64,000 nucleotides of DNA from the NCBI RefSeq assembly GCF_907164915.1, contig NC_061868.1, positions 47,243,689-47,307,688 on the forward strand. The letters run 5' to 3'. The position numbers were made by a program, and so were the translations under genes. Positions 41,798-53,422 of this stretch are shown piece by piece; position 1 is the first letter of the stretch; every line of letters starts with the position of its first letter. The stretch comes from Impatiens glandulifera (Eukaryota; Streptophyta; Magnoliopsida; Ericales; Balsaminaceae). The notes under the pieces were generated by a model. That model made no database searches. It saw only the letters and a list, made by a program, of their open reading frames with translations, and had not been told where the DNA came from.

Positions 41798-42670
41798 AAG
41801 GTTGAAATTAATGGTTGGTTTGGCAAACATTTAAAAGTGTAAGATCACGAGATGGATGTCAGATGGTGGGTATTTTTTCGAGTGTGAGGTCGGAATTAGT
41901 GGTTGGTTTGAAGAGCATTTGAAAATGTGAGCTCACGAGATGAAAGTTGGGTGGTGGGTGGTTTGTCGAGTGTGAGGTCGAAATTAGTGGTTGGTTTGAC
42001 GAGAATTTGAAAAATGGAGGTCAGGTGGGTGATTTGTTGAGTGTGAGGTCAGAATTAGTGGTTGGTTTGACGAACATTTGAAAAAGTGAGGTCACGAGAC
42101 GAAGGTCGTGTGGTGGGTGGTTTATCGAGTGTGAGGTCGGAATTAGTGGTTGATTTGACGAACATTTGAAAGTGTGAGGTCACGAAATGAAGGTCAGAGT
42201 AGTGGTTAGTGGTTAGTTTGACGTTGGATAAGAGGTCTGTAATTAATTGAGATTGATTGTTGATTTGTTGAAGTGAGAGTAAAAGAGAGGTCGACAAAGA
42301 TTGATGGATGGTTTGTCGAGTGTGAGGTCAGAATTAGTGGTTGGTTTGACGAGCATTTGAAAGATGGAGGTCGGGTGGTGGGTGATTTATTGAGTGTGAG
42401 GTCGGAATTAGTGGTGGGTTTAGCGAGCATTTGAAAGTGTGAGGTCACGAGATGAAGATCGGGTGGTGGTGATTTATCGAATGTGAGGTCGGAATTAGTG
42501 GTTGATTTTATGAGCATTTGAAAGTGTGAGGTCACGAGATGAATGTCGGATGGTGGTTAGTGGTTGGTTTAGCATTGGATAAGAGGTCTATAATCATTTG
42601 GGATTGGTTGTTGATTTGTTTAAGTGAGAGTAAAAAAGAGGTCGTCTAAGATTGGTGAGTGTTTTATTGA
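41798..42670. repeat. Higher-order minisatellite (88/72/190-bp units in a 350-bp repeat)
   Basis: Units all begin gtgtgaggtcggaattagtg; starts are 41882, 41970, 42041, 42129, 42320, 42394 and 42481. Unit lengths run 88, 71, 88, 191, 74, 87, 190. The trio of about 72+88+190 therefore repeats twice as a 350-bp higher-order unit (41970-42319 and 42320-42670). The 190-bp member carries an extra ttggataagaggtct...gtgagagtaaa segment. The minus-strand open frames here (42055-42535) are repeat artefacts rich in Thr and Ser. Confidence 0.88.
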
Positions 42671-43183
42671 GCGATAAAGAAAAAGTGTGAATCACAAAAT
42701 TATGGTCAGTGAGTGATTTGTAAACATATGAAAAAGTGTGAGTCCCAAGATGATGATCAATTGAAGAGTTAAGTGGGTACAATGAGATAAACTATATACT
42801 AATATTAAGTTTAAAATTAAACGTAAATTTTACCAGCTAAAACAAATTTTTAATTAATTAGATTTGATTAATATTAATTTTATTTAAAATATTTATAAAT
42901 AAATAATATTTTAGATATATTTTTATGATGCTAATTTATATATATAAAAAAAGGAAAAATTTAAGAATTTATTAAGTTTTATTATTATTATTATTATAAT
43001 AATAATAATAATACAGTTATGTAAATTAGGCACCACTAGAAGCTTTGAATCCTTGCTAGCCTGCTTCCAGGTAGTCTCTGTAAGAAGAATAGTAAAAGCT
43101 TAAGATCGAAGAACAATTTTACAACAATATATAAATTTGGTGCTTGTTCTCGAGACAAGTATCGGATCTAAATCCAATTTGCG
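42671..43183. other. IPUT1 upstream region
   Basis: An (ATT)n/(AAT)n inverted microsatellite at 42977-43013 could form a hairpin. The stretch from about 43030 to 43183 is probable promoter and 5' leader. Confidence 0.5.
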
Positions 43184-45737
43184 ATGAAACCTAGTTCCTG
43201 GAACTTGGGATGTTTGCTTCTTGTTCTGTTACTCTCACTCTCTCCTTATCCGATCTGTGCTAAGCAGCAGTCATCATCGGATAAAGCTTACGTGACTCTA
43301 CTCTACGGCGATGAGTTTCTACTGGGAGTTCGTGTTCTGGGTAAATCAATTAGGGATACTGGATCTACTAAAGACATGGTTGCTCTTATCTCTGATGGCG
43401 TCTCACCCTATGCTAAGAAACTCCTCAAGGTACCATCTTTGTAATACCTTAAGAATTTACAGATTAAACTATGTCATGTATGCAGGCTGATGGTTGGATT
43501 GTCGAGCCAATTACTTTGTTGGCAAACCCTAATAAAGTTAGACCACAGAGATTTTGGGGAGTTTATACAAAGCTTAAGATATTCAACATGACTAACTACA
43601 AGAAAGGTAAGATTTTGATTACTATATATCATTGGAATGGAATAGTTTTCATTGGGTTATATTTAAAATTGTTTAAAATTTCAGTTGTTTATCTGGATGC
43701 TGATACAATTGTGGTGAAGAGTATTGAAGATTTGTTTAAATGTGGAAAGTTTTGTGCAAATTTAAAGCATTCGGAAAGGTTAAATTCAGGAGTTATGGTA
43801 GTTGAACCTTCTGCAACTGTTTTTAGTGACATGATGAGCAAAGTGAATACTCTTCAGTCTTATACAGGAGGTATTAATTATCGCGTATATTTTGATTTTT
43901 TTTTGTGATTCCTTGGTTTCAGTTCATTTTATCTTTACTGGACATTGCAGGTGATCAGGGTTTCCTCAATTCTTACTACAAAGAGTTTCCTAATGCTCGT
44001 CTATTTGAGCCGAATATACCATTAGAAGTGGTGGAATCCAAGCCGGCTCCTGAAATGGAGAGACTTTCAACTCTTTACAATGCTGATGTTGGTCTTTACA
44101 TGCTTGCAAACAAGGTAGGTACTGTAATTTGTTTATGGTGTTGAAGATTGAGCTTCATATTGGTAAAGATCAGCCCCGGTCTTTACATATTTCATAAATT
44201 AATTGGCAGTTTCTCATCTGGATTTGAATTCAGATACAGATAAAAAAAAATAACAATTGTTTCTTATTGGACATTACTAGTGTTTTATCAAATGCATTCA
44301 ATTCTTCTAGTAATACAAAAAGTGTCTGTTGAATATGTGATATGAACTTGACCGAACTTATGATTAGGAATGGGATATCCGTTTATGAATGTTAGGCTTG
44401 TGGATTGTAGATAACTGCATTTTCATTTGGATTTGTAATTTGAATTATGAATGTCTGCTTCTGACCAAAATTTTCAGTGGATGGTGGATGAGAGCAAACT
44501 TCATGTAATACACTACACGCTTGGTCCTCTTAAGCCGTGGGATTGGTGGACATCGTGGCTTGTGAAGCCTGTCGGTGTTTGGCAGGTAACATTTTTATTT
44601 ATATTTGTTTAAATCTTTGTCTGTTTAGTCTTTGAACAAAAACACTATCATTTTGGGTTGGTGAATTCAGGATGCAAGAGAAAAACTTGACGAAACTCTA
44701 CCAGGGACTGGCGGTGGCAGAGATCCAACAGACGAGCTTATAGTGAAGCTTCTTATTGTTCTTCCGCTATTCACATTTCTCTTCTGTTATTATCGCTCTT
44801 TTCTCCAGGTACTTTTTTCGACACCAAACCAATTTTATTATTTTAACTCTGTTCTCGTGTATGAAAATGTTTTTATTTTGCAGACGCGTTCGTTGGCTGG
44901 CCATTTTAGACATTTATGTTACACATTCAGATTTAGAACCATCCTTCCTTATTCAGCCGTATCTTCTTCGCCTACTTTAAATTCAAACCAGCTTGTTTTG
45001 GCTTCATATTCCAAGGTTCCCCCGTTTCTTGGTGGTCTTTCTGTTTTTGTCTGTTTTACGTCTGTTCTTTCGGCCCTTGCAATTTCATTTCTTATTATTC
45101 CTCGACAAACCATGCCATGGACCGGTTTACTACTCATGTACGAGTGGACATTCACCATCTTCATCTTGTTATTCGCGAGTTATCTCCACCTGGTTCAACG
45201 GTGGGGAATGTTGACTGCCAATCGATTGGGTTCCATTTCTTCTGATGTGGAATCTGGACATAACGATGATTCTTCAAAAGGTTAGTTATTGAGAAATTAG
45301 GCATTTCAGTTTTCAAAATGTAATCTCAAATCTGAAAAATGAAATGAATCAAACATTTGATATGTTTTTGCAGGTCATCAGATGCAGGGATCTTGTTCTT
45401 TCGATGATGTGACATTGTATTATCTTCTTGGCTTCGCAGTTCTTTCCATTTTTACCCTTTCTTTGCCTTCCTTACTGGGGATAACTGCTCTCTTCTTGAA
45501 GTAATTCTTATGCAACCAACCAAACTCACATGCCCTTAAAAGTTCAGCTTCTACATTATCGATGTTTAAGTTATTTCTTCTTGCTGTTGTTGCAGGTTAG
45601 GGTTAATGGTAGCCGGAGGCCTTATTTTGGCATCTTTTATGACTTATGCTGCCGAACACCTCGGGATTAGGTCGTTTATGAAAGGGCTCGATGACAGAGA
45701 TGCATCGAGAAGGAAGAATATTTGTCTCCTTTGCTAG
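43184..45737 (+). CDS. IPUT1: Inositol phosphorylceramide glucuronosyltransferase (IPUT1/PGSIP6 type, GT8)
   Basis: Nine exons: 43184-43429, 43486-43606, 43685-43870, 43951-44114, 44478-44585, 44671-44808, 44884-45280, 45374-45500 and 45596-45737, giving 542 aa (Arabidopsis about 537). It adds glucuronic acid to inositol phosphorylceramide, the first sugar step of GIPC sphingolipids, in the Golgi. Visible: an N-terminal hydrophobic signal/anchor (about 9-25), a GT8 domain with YGDEFLLGVRVLGKS, the metal-binding DxD as DAD127-129, RLNSGVMVVEP, GDQGFLNSYY and HYTLGPLKPWDWW, then about five or six membrane spans (from about 299, 369, 398, 470 and 497) and a Cys-rich end CLLC. The C-terminal membrane part separates IPUT1 from xylan GUX enzymes. 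The gene is convergent with PGR3, stops 282 bp apart. Confidence 0.94.
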
Positions 45738-46019
45738 GTAGTTTTCTTCTTTTCCCCGACAAGTTTTTCTTAATTTAATTGACTTTGTTCTTTTCTGTAA
45801 CATATAGTTGGATTTTTTTCGATTTTGCTTCACACTGACATTTTGTAAAGAAAACAAAATTTGTAATTTAAGGAATTGTATGTCTTCAAAATTCTTGATA
45901 CAAAATACAATCTTTAAATTGATACATAAGGAACAAAATATAACATGAGATCTAATCTTCTTAGATGAAGCTCTATCTTAGGAACTGAAAATGGGTTTTC
46001 GTTTTCGATTCTTTCGATC

Positions 46020-49000
46020 TTAGTTAGGAAGCTGTGCGAAGGTTCCTGTATTGGGGCTGCATCCACCGGCCATCATCATTTCATAAACAACAAACGCTTG
46101 TTCGGGTTTTCCAGACATGCTATAACCTCGAATAAGAGCATTATATGTGAAAACATTTGGTTCAAAACCCTTATTAACCAACTCTTCATACATCTTACCA
46201 GCTTCTTCTATCCTTCCATTTACACCAAGATTCAGTATTAAAGAGTTATAAGTGTAAAGATCAGGAGAAAGCCCTTTCTTCTTCAACTCATTCAAAAGAG
46301 ACAAAGCTTCTTCAATCCTTCTTGCTTTTCCAAGTCCATTAATCATAAGGTTGTAAGAAACCAAATCAGGATCCAAACCCGTAGTTTTCAACTTCTCGAA
46401 ATATTGAAAAGCCTCGTCGATTCTCCCATCCGAGCAGAGGCAATCAACAAGAACGCTGTATGATTTCAAATCTGGCCTTATTCCTTCTCTAACCATCTTA
46501 TTGAATAAATCAAGGGCCGCTTCAACATTACCTGTTTTTCCCAAACCATTTATGAGTATATTGTAGATCGCTGAATTCGGTTTGCATCCGAAATGCCTCA
46601 TTTCTTCCGAGAATTTCAAAGCTTCATCCATGTTACCCTTTTTCGATAGACCATCTATTAGGGGACCGTATGTACAAGGAGTGGGACTAAATTCACCGCT
46701 GCTAATGAGATCGTAATAGAAATCAATAGCAGTATCCAATCTATAAGATTTCACCAGACCCGATATTACTATATTCTGAGTTATCGTATTCGGCTTACAC
46801 CCGCTGTTAATCATCTCTTGATAAAGCTCGAGAATTTTATCCGATCGATCGGACTTACCCATAACATCGAGCAAATAATTGTAGGTCAAAACATCAGGAG
46901 CACAACCGACCGTTTTCATCTCCTCAAATAGGTCCCAAGCCGTTTCGAAAAGATTAGATTCGAGAAAACCAACAATCAGAACATGATATGACTGTAACGT
47001 CGGTTGGACATCGTAATCCAATCGAAACTTATTAAAAAGACAACGGGCGTCAGTTATTTTCTTTTGCTTACGTAGAACTTTAAGAACCGGGATAACTAAC
47101 TTATCGCTAGTGCAAATCCGTTCCGATACCAGTCTTTCAACTAAACCAACTGTCTGTTCTACAACAGCCTCGTTTAAAATGCCCTCGACTAAATCAGTCC
47201 AGAAAGAACCGTTTACCTTAAACTTGACCTGATATACGAAACCTTCGATTATCTTAAAAGCATCGTGAATCCGACCCTCCTTCACAAAACCGGGGACAAT
47301 CGTGAAAATAGTTATCGAATCAGGATGGAGTGTCTTCTTCATCTGATTGAAGAACAAGAAAGCATCTTTAACTCGATTCTCTTTAATCAAACCGTAAATC
47401 AAAGTATTGTAAGTAAATACATCTGGGGAACAATTCGCATCACTCATCTCGAACAGATACTTCGTCGCCAAATCGATTTTCTCATTTTTCGAAAGGCAAT
47501 CGAGGAGAGTGTTGAAAGTAATCGGGTTTGGACGCAAGCTGTGAACCGATATACTCTCGAAAAGTTCAATCGCCTCTTTTACCTTCCCTTCTCGTCCTAA
47601 TCCAGATAACAAAGTGTTGAAAGTGACTATTGTTGGAGATTGTTTCATATTCTTCATTCTGTAGAACATCTCCCACGCTTCATCTACTCGGCCAGCCTTG
47701 TAAAGAGTATCGATCAGATAATTTAAATTCACAACGTCGGGATTGCAACCGTTGTTCTTCATTTCGGTTAGCAATAGAATGGATTCGTCGATTTTCCCTG
47801 CCTTATTGTAGCATTTCATCATCATGTTGTAAGTAATCGAGTCTGGAGAAAGTCCGCTCTTTTTTATTCCAACAAACATTTCCATAGCCTCCCTAAGCTT
47901 ACCAAGTTCAGCAAGGCTGTATAAAGAAGCATTGAAAGAAACAATATCAGGAACAATTCCGCGAGCTTTCATCTTCTCGAAAGTTAAGATGGCTTTCTCG
48001 GGTTCACCCGATTTCCCATAGTAATCAACGAAAAGGATATAAGTATAAGCAGTAGGTTCAATACCGAAAGATCCAAGGGAGTTGAAAAGTTTATCCGCTT
48101 CTTCAAATCTGTTCAATCTGAGATATCCTCCAATTAAAGCATTATAAGTATGAAGATTCGGTACAACTCCCATATTTCTCATATTTTCCAATTTCTCAAA
48201 GGCCTCGTTGATTTTACCCGCTTTACACAAAGCATCGACGAATATAGTGTAGGTAACAACATCGCCAGGATAACCATCCAATTCCATTTGTGTCCAAAAT
48301 TCCCTCATCGTATTCAAATCGCCACATTCACTAAACTTATCCAACAAAGTAATGTAAGTAACCCTGTCAGGCTTCTGACAACTAGACTTCATCTTCAAGA
48401 ACACCTCTTTAGCCCGATCGAGTTTCTTCGCATTACAGAGTGCGTCAATGAGAACCGTATACGTAACAGTATCAGGTCCACAACCCTCTTCGTCCATTCT
48501 ATTCAAAATTCCATAAGCATCGTCGATTTTCCCTGCTCTTCCAAGCACTCTAATGCATATAGTAAAAGTATACACATTAGGCTTCAACCCTAATGTTTCC
48601 ATTTCTCGCAACAAATACATGACAGTTTCGATATCATTTCGTTTCCCACATGCCACCATAAGTGCAGAATAAGTCTTTAAACTAGGTTTAATCCCTTCCG
48701 AGATAGCTAATCTGTAAACTTCAAGAGCCTCTTTAGAGAATCCAGATTGTAGAAGCAAATGAATCAAACCATTATACGAATATCCATTCATAACAAATCT
48801 CTCGTTTCTCATACGTTGAAGAGCAAGTGGAGCATGACGAATCCCTCCTCTAACATTAAGAGCTTTAAAGATAATCAAATAAGTATTCAAATTCCTGTAG
48901 ATAATTTGCTTTTGCATCAAATCAAAAACAGTAGCCATATTATCTATCATCTGATGAACCCTAAAAAGCTCAAGCATGTAATTACAAGTATCTGTAGTAT

Positions 49001-49322
49001 GAACAACATTCGGAAGTTCAGCAATCGATTTGAATACTGTAAATGCCTCTTCAGGTTCAGTAATCGATCTCAAAGCCTCGATTGCCTCGTCAGAAGACAT
49101 CGTAGAGTTTCGAGGTACTGCATTCGTAGAAAGAATCGATTGCTTTCTCCTGTATTTCTTCCAGTAGTTGATTAGAGATCCACATGGAAAATTCTTTGGT
49201 TTACCGGAAATCCTTATTAGACCTATCGAACAGTTATATGTTAAGGCATGTTTGTTGTTATCTACTAATCGAGTAGAATTACTAATAACAACAACAGTCG
49301 AAGGATAGAGTATGATAGACAT
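46020..49322 (-). CDS. PGR3: PROTON GRADIENT REGULATION 3, chloroplast P-class PPR protein
   Basis: A single exon of 1100 codons (Arabidopsis PGR3 about 1112). It is a plastid RNA-binding pentatricopeptide repeat protein that stabilises and promotes translation of petL-operon and certain ndh RNAs, affecting the cytochrome b6f and NDH complexes. The N-terminal 70 residues are basic and hydroxylated, transit-peptide-like. From about residue 90 to the end there is near-continuous tandem P-type PPR (35-residue units such as TYNALIGGYLRLNRFEEADKLF), with a poorly matching segment around 690-760 as in the family. No DYW, E or SMR tail is seen. The assignment rests on length, the intronless structure and PGR3-specific words such as VVHTTDTCNYMLELFRVH. 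Its 5' end and promoter are duplicated at 52.6-54.4 kb. Confidence 0.93.
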   Translation of the reverse strand: MSIILYPSTVVVISNSTRLVDNNKHALTYNCSIGLIRISGKPKNFPCGSLINYWKKYRRKQSILSTNAVPRNSTMSSDEAIEALRSITEPEEAFTVFKSIAELPNVVHTTDTCNYMLELFRVHQMIDNMATVFDLMQKQIIYRNLNTYLIIFKALNVRGGIRHAPLALQRMRNERFVMNGYSYNGLIHLLLQSGFSKEALEVYRLAISEGIKPSLKTYSALMVACGKRNDIETVMYLLREMETLGLKPNVYTFTICIRVLGRAGKIDDAYGILNRMDEEGCGPDTVTYTVLIDALCNAKKLDRAKEVFLKMKSSCQKPDRVTYITLLDKFSECGDLNTMREFWTQMELDGYPGDVVTYTIFVDALCKAGKINEAFEKLENMRNMGVVPNLHTYNALIGGYLRLNRFEEADKLFNSLGSFGIEPTAYTYILFVDYYGKSGEPEKAILTFEKMKARGIVPDIVSFNASLYSLAELGKLREAMEMFVGIKKSGLSPDSITYNMMMKCYNKAGKIDESILLLTEMKNNGCNPDVVNLNYLIDTLYKAGRVDEAWEMFYRMKNMKQSPTIVTFNTLLSGLGREGKVKEAIELFESISVHSLRPNPITFNTLLDCLSKNEKIDLATKYLFEMSDANCSPDVFTYNTLIYGLIKENRVKDAFLFFNQMKKTLHPDSITIFTIVPGFVKEGRIHDAFKIIEGFVYQVKFKVNGSFWTDLVEGILNEAVVEQTVGLVERLVSERICTSDKLVIPVLKVLRKQKKITDARCLFNKFRLDYDVQPTLQSYHVLIVGFLESNLFETAWDLFEEMKTVGCAPDVLTYNYLLDVMGKSDRSDKILELYQEMINSGCKPNTITQNIVISGLVKSYRLDTAIDFYYDLISSGEFSPTPCTYGPLIDGLSKKGNMDEALKFSEEMRHFGCKPNSAIYNILINGLGKTGNVEAALDLFNKMVREGIRPDLKSYSVLVDCLCSDGRIDEAFQYFEKLKTTGLDPDLVSYNLMINGLGKARRIEEALSLLNELKKKGLSPDLYTYNSLILNLGVNGRIEEAGKMYEELVNKGFEPNVFTYNALIRGYSMSGKPEQAFVVYEMMMAGGCSPNTGTFAQLPN

Positions 49323-50345
49323 ATATACGAATCTATGCTTATGATTCCATGAACATACTCAATAGAAAGATTACCTAAGGATTCGGGAAGGAGATGAAAG
49401 AAACTAGAGATATTTTGCACCTCAAACCCTGTTTGAATGAAGATAAACTATATGGGAAGAAGATGATCTTTTTTTTTTTCAAACTCAAAGATTAGGATGC
49501 TGGGCTTGGGCTGTAGAAAAAATTAAAAGAATAAATAAATCTGGACCTTGATGAATTGGGCTGCAACAAAATAAAATTGAAGATATTTATATATTTTTAA
49601 GCACCTGAAATACTGTAATGTATACACATTATCAGCACAACTTTACATTTAAGAAATCAAAATGAAATTGAAACACCCTAATTGAGTTCAGAGAAAGAGA
49701 ACTATTACGTAATGACATTTGTCATTGTAACAAAAGAAACAAAATTAAAATGTATAATAATAGTCAAAATACCAAGATTTGTTTCAGGGTGAAATCTTGC
49801 TTAAATTAATTTTTTTTAAGGAATGTTTTCGAGTTCTTGTTCTTCTAGGGATTAGTTAGAGGTGCATAGTAAGTAGATAGAGGTGCATAGTAAGTTTTGC
49901 TCTTGAACTTTTCTTAAACTAACTTATAACTATTTACTTATTTGGCCACTTTAGAAGGAAGATGTTATTATAAGTATAGTTCATGCCATAAAAAATTATG
50001 CTTAAGAGATAAAAATAAATTACATGTTTGATTCTCATTTGGAACATTTTAAGTTAAAGTTAAATTATAATTGAAATAATCGTGTTAATTTGATACTTCA
50101 AGGAAGAGGTATAAGAAACAAACAAAAATGTTATGAGATTGAATGATATTAATTTGGACAAACTAATATAAAAAATTATCAGTTTAAATAATTGAAATTT
50201 CAATTAGCAATTTAAGCATTTACCACAAACTTAATAAGACGGCTAACAATTCATGTTTCTAGTAAAAATAAATAAATAAATTTTACAAAATTATTACATT
50301 TAAAAAGCAGTCTATTGAGAATTCTTAACATTTGAACTAACTAAT
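49181..50345. repeat. Segmental duplication, copy A (PGR3 5' end and upstream)
   Basis: This stretch holds the first ~47 codons of PGR3, its upstream region and about 1 kb more. It recurs as copy B at about 52645-54400. Shared words include gattccatgaacatactcaa, gatattttgcacctcaaacc and gacggctaacaattcatgtt. Copy A carries the functional promoter. Confidence 0.88.
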
Positions 50346-50364
50346 GAATGAGAAACTAAATTAA

Positions 50365-52430
50365 TACTATAATTATGAAAATAATAATTATAAAAATAAT
50401 AATAATAATTTTGAAAAAAATAATAATAAATATTATTATAATAATAAAAATATTAATAAATATAATAATAATAATTCTGAAAATAATAATTCCAAAAAAT
50501 AATAATAATATTTCTGAAAATAATGATGATTATATTAATTCTAATAATAATAATAATACTGAAAATAATATTAATAATTCTAAAAATAATAATAATAATA
50601 ATAATAATAATTTTAATAATAATAATTCTGAAAATAATAATAATAAATATATTAATTATAATAATAACAATATTAATAAATATAATATTAATAAAATAAT
50701 AATAATAATACTAATTCTGAAAATATTAATAATAATAACAATAAATAATAATAATAATAATTATTATAATAATAATAATTATTATTATTATAATAATAAT
50801 AACACTATTAATAAATATAATATTAATAAAATAATTCTGAAAATAATAATAATTATTATAATAATAATAATTCTAAAAATAATAATAATAATAAATAATG
50901 GTTAATGAATCTATCTATTCTTCGTGGTTGCTGAAGAGAATCTGTATACTACTCATGTGATTGATGTGAATGAGGTTTTAATTATAATAATAATATTAAT
51001 AATTTTAATAATAATGATAATAATAATTTTGAAAATAATTCTGAAAATAATAATAATAAGTATATTAATTATAATAATAACAATATTAATAAATATAATA
51101 TTAATAAAATAATTTTGAAAATAATAATAATAAATATATTAATAATAATAATAATAATGTTAATAAATATAATATTAATAAAATAATTCTTAAAATAATA
51201 ATAATAATTCTGAAAATAATAATTATAATAATTTTGAAAATAATAATAATAAAATATTAATTATAATAATAACAATATTAATAAATATAATATTAATAAA
51301 ATAATAATAATAATAATAATAATTCTGAAAATAGTAATAATAACAATAATAATAATTATAATAATAACCATATTAATAAAATAATTCTAAAATAATAATA
51401 ATAATTATAATAATAATAATTCTAAAAATAATAATAATAAATAATATTTTATTGAAGGTTCTACTGTACATGGAGGAATATTTAATAGGATAATCAAGAT
51501 ACTAAATGATGGTCTTAATTATAATAATAATAATAATTCTGAAGATTATAATAATATTAATAATTCTAATAATTATTAATAATGATAATAATAATTCTGA
51601 AAATAATTATAATAATATTATTAATTCAAAATACTAATTCTGAAATAATAATAATAATTCTAATAATAATAATAATTCTGAAAATAATAATAATAATAAT
51701 TTTGAAAATATTTTTGAAAATAATAATAATAAATATATTAATTATAATAATAACAATATCAATAAATATAATACTAATAAAATAATTCTGAAAATAATAA
51801 TAATAATAATAATTCTGAAAATAATAATTATAATAATTTTAAAAATAATAATAATAATAAATATGAAAATAATAATAATAATTATGAAAATAATAATAAT
51901 ATTAATTCTAATAAAATTAATAAAATGATAATAATAATAATTCTGAAAATAAAAAAAAAAATTAATAATGCTAATGATAATAATAATAATTCTTGAAATA
52001 ATAATAATAAATATAATAAGAACAATATTAATAATTATAATAATAATAAATAATATTAATAAATATAATTATAATAATAATAAATAATATTAATAATAAA
52101 TAAAATAATAATAATAATATAATAATTATAATTATTATTATAAATATAATAATTATAATTCTGAAAATAATAATAGTAATATTAATAATTCAAAATAATA
52201 ATTCTAAAAATAATAATAATAATAATAATAATTCTGAAAATAATAACAATAATAATTTTGAAAATAATTCTGAAAATAATAATAATAAATCTATTAATTA
52301 TAAAAATCACAATATTAATAAATATAATATTAATAAAATAATTCTGAAAATAATAATAATAATTATAACAATAACAATAATAATTCTAAAAATAATAATA
52401 ATAATAATTATTATTATTATTATACTAGCT
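50365..52430. repeat. AAT-rich array of about 2 kb with a higher-order motif
   Basis: Long AAT runs are punctuated by ttctgaaaataat words. A longer motif (attaattataataataac, then aatattaataaatataat, then attaataaaataattctg) recurs near 50650, 51060, 51250, 51730 and 52290, and again at 60535 in a second array. Open frames through it are Ile/Asn artefacts. Short unique islands, for example 50900-50975 and 51445-51510, interrupt it. Confidence 0.93.
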
Positions 52431-52644
52431 ATGTGTCCATATGTACCTATAAAAATATAATAAAAAAAGATTAAATAATTATTTTCTTACATATTTTTTT
52501 TTCCAATAAACCTCTAATCTTGTTAACTATGTAGATTGTAATATCGTGTTCGTTATTTCCAAGTTTGTAGATCGAATCCAAGGGTGTCGATAGGCTTACA
52601 TATCCAAGCACGTCGGTTTCTTTAAAAGGTTTATGGTATAGCTA
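52431..52644. other. Unassigned junction sequence
   Basis: This lies between the AAT array and the duplicated PGR3 end. It begins near tactagctatgtgtccatatg, whose inverted form has an imperfect hairpin then CTAG and T, a weak Helitron-end look. There is no coding sequence. Confidence 0.4.
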
Positions 52645-52788
52645 TCCATGGGACGTCTCTAGAATTACCGAAAATCCTGATTAGACCTATCGAACACTTA
52701 TATGTTTTAAGGCAGGTTTGTTGTTATCTACTAATCGAGTAGAATTATTAATTACAACAATAGTCTAATGATAGAGTGTGATAGACAT
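52645..52788 (-). pseudogene. PGR3 N-terminal pseudogene fragment
   Basis: On the minus strand, from the ATG at 52788-52786, the sequence aligns with the first ~40 codons of PGR3 (MSI..LY start; the LVDNNK region is recognisable). A TAG stop appears at codon 8 and there are indels. The homology ends near 52645. Its upstream region is interrupted by a 624-bp transposon only 10 bp before the start codon. Confidence 0.85.
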
Positions 52789-52798
52789 ATATACGAAT

Positions 52799-53422
52799 TT
52801 GGGGACGAATCTAGAAATTAAAGTTAGAGTAGACTTAAAAAAAATTTAGATTAACTTCAAACAAATAAATGAAAAATAAATAATATATAGATGAAATGAA
52901 TTACTATTATTATTTTTAAAAGTTTGTATTGTGTAAATTGCTACTTTAATATTAATTATTTTTTGAAAAATATATTTAAACATTAAGTAAAAAAATTTGT
53001 AGAGATAAAACATACTTAAAAACAAATAAATGACCGTATCTAACTAACCTTCCAAATAAACGAAAATAATCAAAGAGCCAGTATTTTTTGAGTTTTTTTT
53101 TTTTTTTCTAGAAAGCCTGTTTGATAAGAGTTTTTACAAAATAAGATTTTTTTTTTTTTTGTTGTGGTTGTTGATTAAAGATCAAAATAATTTTAATTTC
53201 TTTTTATCTATCTGGAATAAAAATTAATTTAAAAAAGTTAAATAAAATCTATTTTTTATAATAAAAGAGAGTAAATAAATAAAATAATAATTAGATTTCA
53301 CAAAAAAAAGAAAAAAAAAAAAAATACCAAATGTCAAATGTCTCTCTCTTCCATCTCTCATATAGGAAAAAAAAACAGAGCATTAACGTAGGCCCAGGGC
53401 AGCCCTAGGCTATATCCGTCTC
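52799..53422. mobile_element. 624-bp TIR transposon with 9-bp target duplication
   Basis: The insertion splits duplication copy B. The target word TATACGAAT occurs at 52790-52798 and again at 53423-53431, and copy A has it once. The ends are imperfect inverted repeats (GGGACGAATCTAG and, inverted, GAGACGGATATAG). A 9-bp duplication points to a MULE-type element. It is non-coding. Confidence 0.8.

Noticed and set aside
42055..42782. Minus-strand frames rich in Ser, Thr and His
   Set aside because: They follow the minisatellite units and change frame between units.
47265..49175. Several plus-strand frames of 68-147 codons
   Set aside because: They are opposite-strand shadows of the PGR3 coding sequence.
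50375..51785. Open frames of up to 176 codons made of Ile, Asn and Lys
   Set aside because: They arise from AAT/ATT repeats without stops in one frame; composition is not protein-like.
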